Source: Alphaproteobacteria bacterium
GTDB lineage: Bacteria; Pseudomonadota; Alphaproteobacteria; Sphingomonadales; Emcibacteraceae
DNA length: 6,667 bases
Assembly (NCBI GenBank): GCA_002401545.1
Contig: NVTJ01000118.1
Coordinates: 1-6,667, forward strand
Direction of reading: 5' to 3'
This document shows, piece after piece, positions 6,315-6,667 of the stretch (its first letter is position 1; the number at the start of each line of letters is the position of its first letter). The notes beneath the pieces are model-generated. The model was not told the DNA's origin. It saw only the letters and a program-made list of their open reading frames with translations, and did not search any database. Both the position numbers and the translations under genes were made by a program.

Positions 6315-6667
6315 CAAATCCGGCCCGCCCCCTGTCCGGGGAAGACATTACCGCCCAAATGGCCGTGGCAGACCTGAAGGATATCCGGCATATTGCGCTG
6401 ACCAATATGGCTGAAGAAATCCTGAAGATATCTGATCTTGTGGAAGATAATATTGGTGACCTGTCAGATGAATTCATCAAGCTGGTGGAATATTCCCGGC
6501 AGCAGGCTGATGATATGACCACTGCCTGTGATCTTCTGGGGCATGAAAAACCGGACAGGGGCGAGGCGGGCAAGAAAAAAGCTCGCGCAATGTTGAAGGA
6601 AAGCGCAGACGGGGCCAGCCGCTTTCACCAGAATGTCAACCGGATGGTTTACAGTATGCAATTTCAG
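6311..6667 (+). CDS. 5' part of a CheT/CheZ-like chemotaxis protein (cut by the window end)
   Basis: An open frame starts at the ATG that overlaps the cheB TGA (ATGA) and runs 119 codons without a stop to the last base. GGAAAG at 6295-6300, 10 nt upstream, may serve as ribosome binding site. The visible protein is acidic to polar, strongly helical in character, with no membrane segment or signal peptide: Ile25-Arg-His-Ile-Ala-Leu-Thr-Asn-Met-Ala-Glu-Glu, then a long amphipathic stretch (about 33-75), a charged Gly/Lys/Glu-rich turn (about 77-92), and a second helix ending Asn-Arg-Met-Val-Tyr-Ser-Met-Gln-Phe-Gln. That ending resembles the helix leading to the Gln-Asp-x-x-x-Gln phosphatase motif of CheZ and of CheZ-related alphaproteobacterial proteins such as CheT. 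The coding call is firm from position and coupling. The function is inferred from context and a short match; an uncharacterised che-operon protein is the alternative. Confidence 0.75.
   Translation, partial: MTNPARPLSGEDITAQMAVADLKDIRHIALTNMAEEILKISDLVEDNIGDLSDEFIKLVEYSRQQADDMTTACDLLGHEKPDRGEAGKKKARAMLKESADGASRFHQNVNRMVYSMQFQ

Noticed and set aside
6085..6573. Antisense open frame of 162 codons opposite the end of cheB and the start of the next gene
   Set aside because: The sense strand carries intact catalytic CheB sequence and a coupled downstream gene. The antisense product is Pro/Ser/Arg-rich with no recognisable domain.

Overview
The window is an internal slice of one chemotaxis operon. 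All genes lie on the + strand, packed with 1-nt or 4-nt overlaps or short gaps: cheA (3' end only), cheW, a large chemoreceptor gene, cheR, cheD, cheB, and the 5' part of a further gene cut by the window end. No stretch over 50 nt lacks a gene. No tRNA, rRNA, mobile element, CRISPR array, promoter or factor-independent terminator was seen. The promoter presumably lies upstream of cheA, outside the window.

The organism is a Gram-negative proteobacterium. The base composition looks balanced, about half G+C by eye. The Tsr-type (36-heptad) receptor hairpin, the CheA-CheW-MCP-CheR-CheD-CheB order and the long CheD with a Gly-Asp-Ile-Glu-Leu-Phe C-terminus fit the proteobacterial chemotaxis class often called F7. 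The CheT/CheZ-like gene after cheB makes me favour an alphaproteobacterium, but I cannot fix the genus, and a gamma- or betaproteobacterium is not excluded.

The genes encode a nearly complete signalling and adaptation module. The receptor couples through CheW and the CheA P5 domain to the kinase. CheR methylates the receptor, CheB demethylates and deamidates it under control of CheA phosphorylation, and CheD is a second deamidase. The receptor ends in a pentapeptide that can tether CheR (and possibly CheB). No cheY lies in the window. The last, truncated gene stops just where a CheZ/CheT-type Asp-x-x-x-Gln phosphatase motif might begin.

The most interesting gene is the 883-residue receptor at 1053-3704. 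It has two membrane segments with almost no periplasmic loop, a HAMP-like linker, three PAS domains, a double HAMP and a Tsr-like kinase-control hairpin. Its second and third PAS domains are a tandem duplication with a period of exactly 131 residues. Each keeps a Phe-His-Lys motif and a downstream Glu-Trp with His and Trp 49 residues apart, the pattern of the heme/oxygen-binding PAS of Aer2-type receptors. The likely reading is a membrane-anchored, cytoplasm-sensing oxygen or redox receptor with two heme PAS modules.
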